NCBI RefSeq assembly: GCF_013415905.1
Contig: NZ_CP058909.1
Span: forward strand, 1,302,001 to 1,366,000
Source: Halosimplex pelagicum
GTDB lineage: Archaea > Halobacteriota > Halobacteria > Halobacteriales > Haloarculaceae
Length of the DNA stretch: 64,000 nucleotides
Direction: 5' to 3'
Notes under the pieces: generated by a model
The model's database searches: none
What the model was told of the DNA's origin: nothing
What the model saw: the letters and a program-made list of their open reading frames with translations, nothing else
Translations under genes and position numbers: made by a program
Part shown: piece by piece, positions 7,662 to 17,067 of the stretch
How positions within the stretch are numbered: position 1 is the stretch's first letter
Layout of the letters: the number at the start of each line of letters is the position of its first letter

Positions 7662-7673
7662 ATATTTTATACT
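7662..7673 (+). promoter_or_regulatory. TATA-like box upstream of the lipoprotein at 7719
   Basis: ATATTTTATACT is an AT-rich box in otherwise GC-rich DNA. It lies about 46-57 nt before the ATG and would give a short leader. Confidence 0.4.
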
Positions 7674-7718
7674 GGTGAGTCTCGACAACAGAACATCAAA
7701 GTTGGAGACCGTAAATAA

Positions 7719-8501
7719 ATGGCATTCAATACTTCCAGACGGGATTTACTCTTCATGACTGGCGGCATTGTTAGTACATCGCTCTCAGGGTGTCTCGGCC
7801 AACAAGGTCCGGATATCCCAGAAGAAGAGTACCCCTCTGGGACCTCCGAGGACGGAATCACTGACTCCCGTGCTATCGTCACTCCGACGCAGAAAGCGTT
7901 AGCCAACAACGGGTACGATGTCGAATTAGAGCGTGAGGGAACCAGTCTACGATACCACAGTAGCCTTCAAGACAAGCGCCACCACCGGACAGTGGAAGTC
8001 CCAGACGGCACGAATGAAGTTTTTGTCGACGATACCGATCTGTATCTGAAATTCCACGAGGCCAGTGGACCTGAATACTACAAATCGGCTCTCGACAGGG
8101 GCTTCGACAGTATTCACGGATCAAATGGGTATTATCGACAAGAGGTCCCTGGCGAGGGCGAGATCGCATGGGCGCATCTAATTAAGATGGTCCGTGGAAA
8201 TTTCCTCCAAAATATCCTCGAAATCGCAGCATTCACACCCGTCCAGACTACCGACCATAGCGGTCGGACAGTTATCGAGTTCGAGGTGGAGAGCGTGAGC
8301 CAGGATGGGTTTGACGACACTGTTGCGGAGTCAAGTGGATTACTCTCAGTTGACCCGGAGAGTATCGCTCGCCACGTCGAGTTCCAGGTGAATACCTCAT
8401 CGTCGGGAGAAACGGATGTGGAGGAAGACAAAACATACGAGGTCAGGGAACTGGGAACTACCGCTGTTTCCCGTCCCTCGTGGGTTGAGAACCAATTTTG
8501 A
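7719..8501 (+). CDS. Tat lipoprotein of unknown function
   Basis: A 260-residue protein with Tat signal SRRDLLFMTG and lipobox LSGCLG, so it is probably anchored to the outer face of the membrane. The mature part is acidic and soluble, with no recognised domain. A tyrosine/histidine-rich stretch (GSNGYYRQEVPGEGEIAWAH) is notable. It is co-directional with two further Tat lipoproteins (8538, 9976), suggesting a set of surface proteins. The start is the first ATG after a TATA-like box. Confidence 0.75.
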   Translation: MAFNTSRRDLLFMTGGIVSTSLSGCLGQQGPDIPEEEYPSGTSEDGITDSRAIVTPTQKALANNGYDVELEREGTSLRYHSSLQDKRHHRTVEVPDGTNEVFVDDTDLYLKFHEASGPEYYKSALDRGFDSIHGSNGYYRQEVPGEGEIAWAHLIKMVRGNFLQNILEIAAFTPVQTTDHSGRTVIEFEVESVSQDGFDDTVAESSGLLSVDPESIARHVEFQVNTSSSGETDVEEDKTYEVRELGTTAVSRPSWVENQF

Positions 8502-8537
8502 TGCCCGATTCGTGTCCACTCAGGAGTGATCGAGGCC

Positions 8538-9629
8538 ATGTCCGATAGCCCGCATCTGAACCGGAGAGCAGCACTTCGAACCTTGGGCGGCGCGGCCGCG
8601 AGTGCCGGGTTGGCGGGGTGTCTAGGGGTGTTGGACGAGGAGGAGCGTGACGTGACACTCCACAACTCGAACTGGATCAAACCGTCCGAAAACGGCCCCG
8701 GGATCGCGTCCGGCTATGCGGAGCCCACCGAACTCTACGAACACGTCGAGACGATGTCGAATGTGACGTGGCCGGAGTTCATGTCGTGGCTGTCTGCGCC
8801 CGCAGCCCGAGTGAACGAGCAGGGTCGGTTACCGCTGATCCCGGAAGAAGTCGTCGCAGGTGGACGGCCGTTCGTCGTCGGGCACGAGGGGAGCAGTTGG
8901 CATTACAGTCGAGATATCCCCACCATGGCTGCGCTCACGATCGACAACACCGGCGAAGCAGAAGAGCAGCGCCACGTAGCTGTCTTCGAGCTGCCGGAGT
9001 CGAGCTCAAAATCCGAGTTGAAACAACGCCTGCTAGACGTGACCGCTGCGAACGCGCGCGAAGTCAACGGGATGACTGTGTTGGAAGGCGGAGGAGGCGG
9101 CGTCAGTGATAACGGGCAACTGATTCACTCAGTAATCGTGCTCGAGGATGGACTGTTGCTTACTGAAGTTGGATCAGGTGGCGAGTTAACAGGTGATGAG
9201 AGCGACTTCCACCTCCAGGAGACGCTAGAGCGGGCCGGAACAGAACGTGACCTGGCGGACCACCCCGTCAGACGCGTCACTGATATGGATATCGTAACGA
9301 CGTACGGGCCAGCTTTTATTGAAGACGCCGAGACAGCTCCTCGTTCGCAGTCTGTCGGCATCGATCTCGAGGCGCAAGTAAAACGGGTAATACTCACGTA
9401 TCCAAACCCAGACAGGGCAGCCCGAACTGGAGAGCGATTTAGCACCGATGACGGCAACATCCAGTTCACGACCGAGGAGGGGACGGCTCTGTTGGCCCCC
9501 AGAGCTGTTGCGTATCAGGAGATCCGACAGGAGGGACGTGCACTCGTTTTCGAGGCGGATATCCCCGATCTGACCGGGACAATCCGAGACGGTCCCCCGA
9601 CATGGTCGTACGGGATCGCCGACCGGTGA
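8538..9629 (+). CDS. Tat lipoprotein DUF-type, unknown function
   Basis: A 363-residue protein starting MSDSPHLNRRAALRTLGG, with twin arginines and lipobox LAGCLG. I prefer the ATG at 8538 over the in-frame GTG at 8526 because it begins four residues later with a normal Tat n-region. The mature protein is acidic with alternating strand-like segments (FVVGHEGSSWHYSRD; GTALLAPRAVAYQEIRQEG). No catalytic motif is recognised. It lies 36 bp after the preceding lipoprotein and is probably co-transcribed with it. Confidence 0.75.
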   Translation: MSDSPHLNRRAALRTLGGAAASAGLAGCLGVLDEEERDVTLHNSNWIKPSENGPGIASGYAEPTELYEHVETMSNVTWPEFMSWLSAPAARVNEQGRLPLIPEEVVAGGRPFVVGHEGSSWHYSRDIPTMAALTIDNTGEAEEQRHVAVFELPESSSKSELKQRLLDVTAANAREVNGMTVLEGGGGGVSDNGQLIHSVIVLEDGLLLTEVGSGGELTGDESDFHLQETLERAGTERDLADHPVRRVTDMDIVTTYGPAFIEDAETAPRSQSVGIDLEAQVKRVILTYPNPDRAARTGERFSTDDGNIQFTTEEGTALLAPRAVAYQEIRQEGRALVFEADIPDLTGTIRDGPPTWSYGIADR

Positions 9630-9975
9630 CCTCTCATCATCGAGATCTCTCTGCAGCTGGACTGTTCGACGGCATCCTCCCCGTAGTGGGACATCGACGC
9701 ATATTACGGATAATTTGATCATCTCGACTTGCACATCAGAGACGAACTCCGTGTCCATTGAAGCCAGATGAGTTTGAAGTCCCGATGTCACCGGACCACG
9801 TTCGATATTAGGGGCCTCGACTTCGCCTAACCCAATCTTTTCAACGGAATTCCGCCACCAGAACCACCTTCAGTACCGGATTCTGAGTGAGCGGTTTCGT
9901 CGCAGGCATCTTGAACCCCGAATAGAACCTTACTAGATACCATAACAACCAAGGTGACTGTTACGCAGATGAGAC

Positions 9976-11382
9976 ATGATGGACGACGATACATTCAGTC
10001 GCAGACAATTTCTTCGGATAGGTGGGTTGGCAAGCGCAGTTGGTCTCGCGGGGTGTAGCAACCTAGTTGAGGAAACGACGGCGACGCCCCCCGATGTCGA
10101 CGATTCGTCTGATGTCGATCCCCTGGTTCCGACGGATACGCCGACAGCAGCCGAAACGTCGGCTCCAGCCCAGAAGACGGACACACAGGCTCAAAATCAG
10201 GAAACGGACACACCAACCCCCAGCCCGGAACCACAGCCGCCCGAACCTCGATTTGTCGTCGCAGAAGACGGGTCGGGCGATTACAAAACGCTCGAAGACG
10301 CACGGCGAGTCTCAGAACCAAACGACGTCGTGAGCTTGAAGCCGGGGTCGTACACACTCAAACCGAAGCAGGGCGACTCGGGCCTACACGTGAAGAAGCC
10401 ACTCACATTAGTCGGTGACAGTCGGGATTCGACTACTGTCACTGTCGCACCGGAATCCAACGAACTGTCGTTCACCGAATCGTACGAGTTCTGGCACCTC
10501 ACGGTCACGTCTCAGGAGAACAGCTATTTCTACACCGACGGGGGAATCACGGCCAACTACGCCCGCTACGAGGTCCCGACACAGGGCTGGAAAGGCGGAG
10601 GAAGCTACGGCGGTTCTCTCAACGCGTACAAGACGATCATCAACCCGCCGACGATCGACAAGGAAACGGTCTCTGGCGTCCGTCAGTTCTTGGCCGATGC
10701 TCCGATCTGGACCGGCGGCCTCAACGTTGAAAACTGCACGGTCAAAGTCCCGATTCATGTGGACAGGCTCCAGGCACAGGGAACGACGTTCGAAGCACAA
10801 CCGGAACTCCCTGATTCAGGCGGCACAGTTCAGGACTCGACGTTCGAAAACGGGATCGCACTCCTCGCCGACAGCGGGTCCGGGCTGTCGATCAGCAACT
10901 CGGAGCTCCACCCGGATGCGGATGGATTCGCGTTCAGGATCCCCGAGGCATCCGGCAGTTACTCTACGAGCCAACCACTTCGATACAACGGTCCGACGAT
11001 CCGCGATTCCACCATCCACGGGAAGATAGAGGACAAAAAGCGGAGGGATGTCTGGAAATCGCTCAGGACTCTGGAAGGGAACGTCTTTAGAGCGGACGAG
11101 ATCGACGCCGAGTTCTTCATCGACGGGAAGGGCGCGGACTACATCCACCGGAATGCGTTCATCGGGGCCGACATCCGCATCGACGCGAGTGGCGAGGGAC
11201 TCCGGCAGAAGGCACACGTCTACGACGAGGAGCGCAAGATCGGGAACTACTATTCGGCGTTCGACAAGGAAGACGAGGACGGCGACGGCATCATCGACCT
11301 GCCTCGCCCGGTTCCGGGTGAAGCCAGCGCTACCGACCAGTTCCCCCTCGCGTCGAAGGATCTCTCACAACACTCGGAGTGA
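9976..11382 (+). CDS. Tat lipoprotein with right-handed beta-helix (pectin-lyase-like) domain
   Basis: A 468-residue protein. The N-terminus MMDDDTFSRRQFLRIGG carries the Tat motif and LAGCSN the lipobox. A Thr/Pro/Glu-rich linker (about 35-95) precedes FVVAEDGSGDYKTLEDARR, the typical opening of pectate-lyase/beta-helix proteins. Repeated strand-turn units follow, such as LTLVGDSRDSTTVTV and IRDSTIHGKIED. Near the end DEDGDGIIDLPRP resembles an Asp-rich calcium site. It probably binds or cleaves surface polysaccharide (family-level inference). The 346-bp gap upstream (9630-9975) shows no gene. Confidence 0.8.
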   Translation: MMDDDTFSRRQFLRIGGLASAVGLAGCSNLVEETTATPPDVDDSSDVDPLVPTDTPTAAETSAPAQKTDTQAQNQETDTPTPSPEPQPPEPRFVVAEDGSGDYKTLEDARRVSEPNDVVSLKPGSYTLKPKQGDSGLHVKKPLTLVGDSRDSTTVTVAPESNELSFTESYEFWHLTVTSQENSYFYTDGGITANYARYEVPTQGWKGGGSYGGSLNAYKTIINPPTIDKETVSGVRQFLADAPIWTGGLNVENCTVKVPIHVDRLQAQGTTFEAQPELPDSGGTVQDSTFENGIALLADSGSGLSISNSELHPDADGFAFRIPEASGSYSTSQPLRYNGPTIRDSTIHGKIEDKKRRDVWKSLRTLEGNVFRADEIDAEFFIDGKGADYIHRNAFIGADIRIDASGEGLRQKAHVYDEERKIGNYYSAFDKEDEDGDGIIDLPRPVPGEASATDQFPLASKDLSQHSE

Positions 11383-11767
11383 GGGCAGACGAACCGTATT
11401 GATCACTCCACCCGGGCTGCAGCGGTGTCGATCGTAGTTCCACCGCCTCGTCCTCGAAACGGTATCGCTGATCGCGATGACGTGCCTGTCTGTGAGACAG
11501 TGCCCCCCGTCTCCGTGCGGTGGGGTTCCGGCCTCGGTGAGACAGCGGACACTCACTTCTGGACGTGCTGATGGGGCCTTACAGTGGAGGGTGGGAGCGG
11601 CTACGTCGCCGGGGTGGCGAACGGGGGTGGGTCCGAAAAACGGCGGTGGGAAGTGGACTGCTGGGGATCCGAAGCTGATGGAAACTGCGTGGCTTGCGCA
11701 ACTCTCTGTGTAGGGAAGTTTCCAGGTGACCGAAGCGCTTTTGCGATTCGGTGGTCGGGACGTTGGT

Positions 11768-12652
11768 ATGAACGGCAGAGCGATCGTGGCCTGGGTTCTG
11801 GGAGTCTTGCTCACGTTCCTCGGACTCCTGCTTCTCATCGGCGCACCGCCGATTGGTATCATCACCGTTCTGGTGGGTCTGTACATTTTGCCACCGGTCA
11901 ACCGTCGGATCAGTATCGACATCCCACCAGGGTGGGCGGCCGCTTGGACGGGCGGGGTGCTGTTGCTTCTGTTTGGCCTCGTCCTTCTAGAGCGGATTCC
12001 GCTTGCGGGCGGTATCGCGGTATTCGGCGGCCTGTTCGCACTCCCACCGCTCCGCCGACAGATAACCAGTCGTAGTGGACTCGAACTCCGGCGTGGCGTC
12101 GTGGTGGCGATCGTCCTTCTGGCGGCCGTCGGAGCGGTATCAAGTGCCGCGGTCGCGGTGGCGACCGACGAGACCCTCGGCTCGGAAACGAAGATCCACG
12201 ATGTCGGAGATCAGTTCGTCGTCGACGAGGACGAGACAGACCTCGCACTCACCGTCCAGGCCGTCAATCAGACGTACTCGCTGGACCGGCCTACGAGAGA
12301 GTGGGCCAAACCCCCCGAGGAGGCGTACCTCGTGGTCACGCTCCGGATCGAGAATACTGGGGACCACCACGTTACCTTCCAGGACGGGGTGTTCGCGGCC
12401 GTGAGCGAAGACGGCGAACGGAGCTACGAGATGCACGAGGATACGAACGCGATCCCGGAGCGGGGCCCCTACCGTGCACCCGGACTGGAACTGTCACCCA
12501 CCACTTCCGGCCCACGCCTTGAGGGCGGGGAGACCATCACTCGGACCGTCGCCTTCCGGGTCGAGCGCGGTCGGATGTATCTGTTCACGGTTCCTGCGAC
12601 TGGTTCGTTTTCTGGTGCTGACCGACACTACGTCCCCCTCGGTAACGTATGA
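11768..12652 (+). CDS. membrane protein with extracellular DUF4352-like domain
   Basis: A 294-residue protein from the ATG MNGRAIVAWVLGVLLTFLG. Four or five hydrophobic segments fill residues 1-130. A C-terminal domain follows with LALTVQAVNQTYSLD, AYLVVTLRIENTGDHHVTF and VAFRVERGRMYLF, the immunoglobulin-like pattern of DUF4352/telokin-like domains. The open frame extends 14 codons further up to 11726, but that part is not membrane-like. The 385-bp gap before it (11383-11767) contains no visible gene. The function is unknown; it may be a surface adhesion or sensor protein. Confidence 0.75.
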   Translation: MNGRAIVAWVLGVLLTFLGLLLLIGAPPIGIITVLVGLYILPPVNRRISIDIPPGWAAAWTGGVLLLLFGLVLLERIPLAGGIAVFGGLFALPPLRRQITSRSGLELRRGVVVAIVLLAAVGAVSSAAVAVATDETLGSETKIHDVGDQFVVDEDETDLALTVQAVNQTYSLDRPTREWAKPPEEAYLVVTLRIENTGDHHVTFQDGVFAAVSEDGERSYEMHEDTNAIPERGPYRAPGLELSPTTSGPRLEGGETITRTVAFRVERGRMYLFTVPATGSFSGADRHYVPLGNV

Positions 12653-12707
12653 GTCAGCTCTTCACCCTGGTGAGCCAGTCGGTGGACTCCCGTTCACACT
12701 CCACACT

Positions 12708-12980
12708 GGAGTGAACGTTGGACATGTCATTCCCGTCCTGTTCACTGACGACACGGAGACGCCCTAGGTCGTCCTGCCCGCAGCGGTCGAGACACAGATC
12801 GAAACCCAGAGCAAACCCTACACCGCGGTCGCGTTCTTCCACTTCACGGCGAGCGGCTTGCTCGAACGCCACCGCGCCTACCACGCCGCCTCCGAATCGG
12901 ATGCGTTCGCCGTCGAGTTTGAGGCCGACTACGAGTCGGGTGACCTGACGATCACCGTTGAGCGGGTGGACGATCCCTGA
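12708..12980 (+). pseudogene. broken small gene with in-frame stop
   Basis: One frame reads VNVGHVIPVLFTDDTETP, then TAG (12765-12767), then continues VVLPAAVETQIETQSKPYTA to a terminal ERVDDP and TGA. Codon choice after the stop is strongly haloarchaeal (GC-rich third positions, acidic residues), so the downstream part was once translated. The product is not recognised. It may be a decayed partner of the preceding membrane protein gene. Confidence 0.4.
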
Positions 12981-13137
12981 GAGACCAATCCTTCCTTTGA
13001 CGGCGTGGCCTCAGATCTACCTCTGATCTGCTGAGGCTATCACAGCACGATTCACAACGGATTGATTTCAGAACTCTTGGTGATGAATCAGCTGCTCAGT
13101 AGGGGTTCGTACTTATCGAAAAGAGCTTGTTAATTGA

Positions 13138-13640
13138 CACCCTCCTCCGCGTAAACGCGGAGGAATCCCGAGCGGTGGGAGTTTCAGGTTTGCAGTCCAA
13201 TCATCGGACTACCAGTCCTTTCGGGCGCGGGTAGTCCCACGGTTTCGGACTGGTGGACTGCTGGCCATGCCAAGTGGCCGTTACCCCTATCCTCAACCGT
13301 GTTTGGCGTCCCAACGTGTTGTTTTGGCCACGGGGACGCCAGCAGGCGTTAACGGACTCGGGGGTATCGTCTGGTGTGCTTCGAGCAGTCGGCACGTCGG
13401 CACACCTTTCGAGGATGTGGCGTTCACCGACTGTTCTTTCGGATACTGTCTCGTTACGCGGGCGGACAGGCCGCCTCCGAAGGACGGTTCGGAATCCGCC
13501 CCGTTCCGACCGATTCCTACCTGTTGAGAGGAGTGCCTGTCACTTAAACGCTAGTATTCTGAAACTCAGAGTGCTGTCGAACGTGGGTTCTCTCCCAAGT
13601 GACGGCACGTATCCACGGCGTGAACGTCGTGGTATTGCGC
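13138..13640 (-). mobile_element. decayed IS1341-type (IS605 family) element without intact tnpB
   Basis: The right end (13144-13165) is almost identical to the one at 33482: CCTCCGCG-T(A/G)AA-CGCGGAGG followed by AATCCCGA. Just inside it, a minus-strand frame reads GHLAWPAVHQSETVG, matching the TnpB tail GWLAQPAVHLYDLSSG of the element at 33524, so tnpB was once here. The other end has a hairpin, CCACGGCGTGAACGTCGTGG (13612-13631). The element has cut short the gene at 13645. About 400 bp between the ends are scrambled. Confidence 0.75.
13144..13275 (-). ncRNA. omega-RNA-like right end of the tnpB-less element
   Basis: On the minus strand the end can fold with GCAGTCCA pairing to TGGACTGC and an inner hairpin near the arms GGACTACC and GGTAGTCC, then the terminal CCTCCGCG hairpin. 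The element at 33524 has a similar outer stem and terminal hairpin with a different inner sequence. TnpB proteins use RNA from this region as guide scaffold. Whether this copy is transcribed is unknown. Confidence 0.45.
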
Positions 13641-13644
13641 CTGT

Positions 13645-14172
13645 TCAACGTATAAGGTCGCCGGCGACGGCTTTCAGCGCGTGGAACTCACCCTGCGCGA
13701 AGCCATCGCCGACCGGCTCGCCGTCGTACCATCGCACGGTTCTGAGCGCCCCATTGCCGACTGTGGGTGCGGTTTCGACTGCAGTACAGTCGTACTGGAG
13801 CCCGAACCAATGTGTCCGATAGGCAGTCACCGCGAAGTCACTGTCGACGACGTAGAACGCTTCGTGGTGCAGGAATTCCAGATGCTCGGTGATGATCTCC
13901 TCGAGGGTGCAACGCGTCGCCCACGGGTCGATACCGACCGGGAGCGATGGTGATTCACGGCCGGCGAGTGCATCCTGAATTGCGGTCTCGGTCGTCGCTT
14001 CGAGCAATTGCGCACAGATAGATTGGCTCGTTTCGTTCGGCTGATCACCCCCAAAGGGCGTCTCGTGACTGATCTCTCGCTTAAGCCTGAGATGCATCCC
14101 ACCCCAGTGGGTGTAATGGCAGTTGTAGGTACTATCCGGCCGTTCGTTGGCGATGAGTGCGCAATGTCCCAT
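13645..14172 (-). CDS. DUF6735-like haloarchaeal protein, 3' end cut by IS
   Basis: A 175-residue product beginning MGHCALIANERPDSTYNCHY and ending KAVAGDLIR. The opening, the HHEAFYVVDSDFAVTAYRTHW segment and the GNGALRTVRWYDGEPVGDGF segment match a common haloarchaeal family that I recall as DUF6735. Members usually continue past GDLI, so the C-terminus appears lost where the decayed IS1341 element begins (about 13640). The function is unknown. The last codons (R then TGA) come from the insertion. Confidence 0.65.
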   Translation of the reverse strand: MGHCALIANERPDSTYNCHYTHWGGMHLRLKREISHETPFGGDQPNETSQSICAQLLEATTETAIQDALAGRESPSLPVGIDPWATRCTLEEIITEHLEFLHHEAFYVVDSDFAVTAYRTHWFGLQYDCTAVETAPTVGNGALRTVRWYDGEPVGDGFAQGEFHALKAVAGDLIR

Positions 14173-14307
14173 TGGTACTTGCGAGGGACTCGTTAGTTCC
14201 CCCGCACCCCTCAGGGGGTGATAGAATACCCAGTATCGCGGTCAGTATGGTATCGAGATTCGACCCACTACCCAGACATCGTGTGGTACCTTTTGCTTTG
14301 AGACGAC

Positions 14308-15513
14308 TCACTCAGCGATGAGTTCCCCGGGTGAGGGGATCTCCTCGACATCTCGATTCAACACCTCGAGAACTTCCGTGGCCTGGAATTCACGGTACCG
14401 CTCCTGGCCAGTCTGTTCCTCGAGCAGCCCATCGGCCTCGAGTCGGTTGACTGCGTTGTTCGCGGCCGGATTGGACATCTCGATCAACTCCGCTGCCCGT
14501 GAGACGGTGAAGATTGGCTCGACGAAAATGGCGTCGACGAGTGCACGGACCGAGGGCGGGGCGTCGCTGTATCGATCCCGGTACGCTGTTCGCAGCCGGA
14601 GGAGGAGCTTCGCACGGCTAAACGCTTCGTCTGCTTGCTCTCTGATCCCGTTCAGGAAGAACTCAAGCCAGGCATTCCAGTCTCCCTCCTCGTTGACGGC
14701 CAGGAGGAGGTCGGTGTACTCGTCTCGGTTGCGCCTGATATACGAACTGAGGTAAAACAGCGGATGAACGAGGATGTCCGATGCGATTAGCATCAAGACG
14801 ATGAGTAGACGGCCGACGCGTCCGTTGCCATCGGCGAACGGGTGGACGGTCTCGAGTTGGTAGTGCAACATTCCGATATCGACGAGATCCGGATACTCAC
14901 CGCCGGACTGCATATACTCCTCGAAATTTCCCATCTTCGAACGAGCGGCGCTCGCCTTCGGTGGGACGAATCGGATGCTCTTCCCAAATCCACTCTCGTT
15001 GTCCTCCTCGATCCAAACGTACCCCGTACGGAATTCTCCCGGACGGGGATTGTCGTCCGCACGGCCAGATTCCATGAGCGACTCGTGGAGCGATTTGACG
15101 AGGGTGAGAGAGAGGTTCTCTCGGCTTCGTCCCTCCCGGGCTAAAGTGTTGGTAGCGCTCCGCAATGCCTCCGCATAGTTTCGGGCTTCCCTGACATCCT
15201 TGGAATCGGACCCTGACCGTAACATATCCGAGACAGTCACCTGCGTTCCTTCGACCTGAGACGACTGTTCAGCTTCCTTGTAGACGAACAGCCCAAATGC
15301 GGTGTCGGGATCGTCGATCTCACTCCAGAACCCGTCGAGCCGGCCGAGAGAGTGCATCGCTCGGCCGTTTGCCTCAATCACTGCCGGGGACAGATCTATC
15401 GACGGAGGCAGATCATCCGGCAGGTAGAACTTCGATGCGGGAAGGGATGCGCTGGAATCAGTGGACAGGTACTTTCCCGGTGCTGGTGAATCGATGAGGT
15501 ACCCATCTTTCAT
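14308..15513 (-). CDS. Fic family protein (predicted AMP transferase)
   Basis: A 401-residue protein. The Fic motif HPFADGNGR is at 224-232, with the catalytic His at 224. An N-terminal inhibitory helix SSQVEGT (84-90) fits the (S/T)xxxEG motif of self-inhibited class II Fic proteins. The C-terminal 80 residues form a winged-helix-like segment (TVSRAAELIEMSNPAANNAV). The protein should transfer AMP to a hydroxyl side chain of an unknown target and may regulate its own operon. It stands alone with no small antitoxin partner, consistent with built-in inhibition. Confidence 0.88.
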   Translation of the reverse strand: MKDGYLIDSPAPGKYLSTDSSASLPASKFYLPDDLPPSIDLSPAVIEANGRAMHSLGRLDGFWSEIDDPDTAFGLFVYKEAEQSSQVEGTQVTVSDMLRSGSDSKDVREARNYAEALRSATNTLAREGRSRENLSLTLVKSLHESLMESGRADDNPRPGEFRTGYVWIEEDNESGFGKSIRFVPPKASAARSKMGNFEEYMQSGGEYPDLVDIGMLHYQLETVHPFADGNGRVGRLLIVLMLIASDILVHPLFYLSSYIRRNRDEYTDLLLAVNEEGDWNAWLEFFLNGIREQADEAFSRAKLLLRLRTAYRDRYSDAPPSVRALVDAIFVEPIFTVSRAAELIEMSNPAANNAVNRLEADGLLEEQTGQERYREFQATEVLEVLNRDVEEIPSPGELIAE

Positions 15514-15686
15514 TAGCAGTGGTTCTCTGGATGTAAGTAAAGGTTTTTCGCATATCGTTTAGCTAGATCGCGAGATTCCCCGCTTAGTAAACGCAAGGCC
15601 AGAGGGGTTTCACTGAAGACTCTATTCATTCGATGTGACATCCTCCGCGCCGTAAACGGCGCGGCTTCCCGGCATGGGAATACCAG

Positions 15687-16958
15687 CTACGTTTCGCTGT
15701 TGCTGGCAGAGGGTTCCGACCCGTGGAAGGCCGAGAGAGTCATTTGCGAGTGTTTTTCGCTCGTCTCACGGTGGGTCGTGGTGCTGTCACAGGCACTCCC
15801 ATCCCGAGGTGAGTCATTACCTGCCGGTTTCAGCGGCACGCTCTCTCCCCACGGGTCAGCCCGTTGTGCAACGTTGATTGCGCCGTTTATATCGCCCTGA
15901 AACGCCGTGATGTGGCACTCGTCGTTAGTACACCGGAACGTGGCTTGTGCGGCTCTGTTTCCGATGTGGCCGCACTCGTGGCACGTCTGGCTGGTGTACT
16001 CCGGTCGGACGTACTTGATCGGGATACCGGCCTCTCGCGCTTTGTCCTCGACGCGGTTCTGTAACCGAGCGAACGCCCACGCATGGAGTCGCCGGTTCAT
16101 GTACGCGCCGTAGTCCAATTCTTCGCGGATGTACGTCAGATTCTCCATCACCAGAACCGGTTTCTCGAATTGCCGGGCGTACTCCACGGCCTGCCGAGAC
16201 GCCTTCTCGACAATATCGGTGAGCGCGTTCTGGTAGTGGTCGAATCGCTCGTCCATCCGCCACTTAGCGGCGTCACGCTCTTGGAGTCGTTTCAGGGTGG
16301 TGTGCATCTCCTTGCGAAGGTGCTTCGCACGGCTCCCGTCACACACGAACGGGCCAGTTGGTGAACCGTCCTTGAGGGCACAGCCCGTTATCAGGGCGGT
16401 TTCACCAATGTCCAGACCGATGTGCGTCACGTCGTCGCCGTCTGTCGCGTAATCAGGTTCTTCGATCGGAAACTCGACAGTGACGTGTAGCGTCCACGAT
16501 GTACGATTCCGTTGCAGCCGGAGTTGGCCTGCCGAAGCGTCCCCGTCCACGAGGGCGTGCCACAGACCCTCTTGTTCGGGGTTGATGCGAAGCGGTATCC
16601 AGAAATTCGTTCCGCGACCGGGTTGTGGTGCCCACCACGTAAACTCGTAGTCACGCGCCGCCGAGTGGTCAAACTCGGCGGCTTGATTGGTGAGGCGAAC
16701 CGGGTGTTCGTCGTCCAACTCCTGTGCGTCGTAGGTGTCGTACAGTTGTGGAACGTAGTTGCACAGAGCCGCTTTCGCCTGATACGGCAGGTCGTAGGGC
16801 GTCACCACATCACTGGTTGCGCTCATCGTGTCACACCCAGTGTCGAACGCCTCGTGTAGCCCCTCCCGGTAGGTTTCGAGCAGGTCACACAGTTTCCGCT
16901 CCTTGTGTGCTGTCGGCGGCGCGAGGGTCGCTTCGAGCGTCTTAGTCGTCGTTTCCAT
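15687..16958 (-). CDS. tnpB: TnpB RNA-guided endonuclease (IS605/IS1341 family), element B
   Basis: A 423-residue protein with a complete RuvC-like catalytic triad: D183 in HIGLDIGETALI, E272 in LVMENLTYIREE, D356 in FQGDINGAIN. A four-Cys zinc site lies in CHECG (326, 329) and RCTNDEC (343, 348). TnpB proteins cut DNA guided by an RNA copied from the element's right end, which helps keep the element in place. The tail after 365 is extended and polar. It starts inside the stop region of the small ORF at 16942, sharing 17 bp, so the two are probably translated together. It looks functional. Confidence 0.92.
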   Translation of the reverse strand: METTTKTLEATLAPPTAHKERKLCDLLETYREGLHEAFDTGCDTMSATSDVVTPYDLPYQAKAALCNYVPQLYDTYDAQELDDEHPVRLTNQAAEFDHSAARDYEFTWWAPQPGRGTNFWIPLRINPEQEGLWHALVDGDASAGQLRLQRNRTSWTLHVTVEFPIEEPDYATDGDDVTHIGLDIGETALITGCALKDGSPTGPFVCDGSRAKHLRKEMHTTLKRLQERDAAKWRMDERFDHYQNALTDIVEKASRQAVEYARQFEKPVLVMENLTYIREELDYGAYMNRRLHAWAFARLQNRVEDKAREAGIPIKYVRPEYTSQTCHECGHIGNRAAQATFRCTNDECHITAFQGDINGAINVAQRADPWGESVPLKPAGNDSPRDGSACDSTTTHRETSEKHSQMTLSAFHGSEPSASNSET

Positions 16959-17067
16959 CCGTCTCTAACCCTTGTTCAATTAGCTCGCGGTAGGCACGCG
17001 GATGGCGGATGCCATTCTCACGAGCGTACTCTTTGACTCGCTCGTGTAGGTCGCCACCGCGCTCCAT
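16942..17067 (-). CDS. small ORF overlapping the start of tnpB (element B)
   Basis: A 41-residue peptide, MERGGDLHERVKEYARENG and on to LETDGNDD. The central part looks like a short helix-turn-helix or ribbon-helix-helix segment (ERVKEYARENGIRHPRAYRE). It ends 17 bp inside tnpB in another frame. The position and composition suggest a regulator or accessory of the element. It is too short for firm family assignment. Confidence 0.6.
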   Translation of the reverse strand: MERGGDLHERVKEYARENGIRHPRAYRELIEQGLETDGNDD

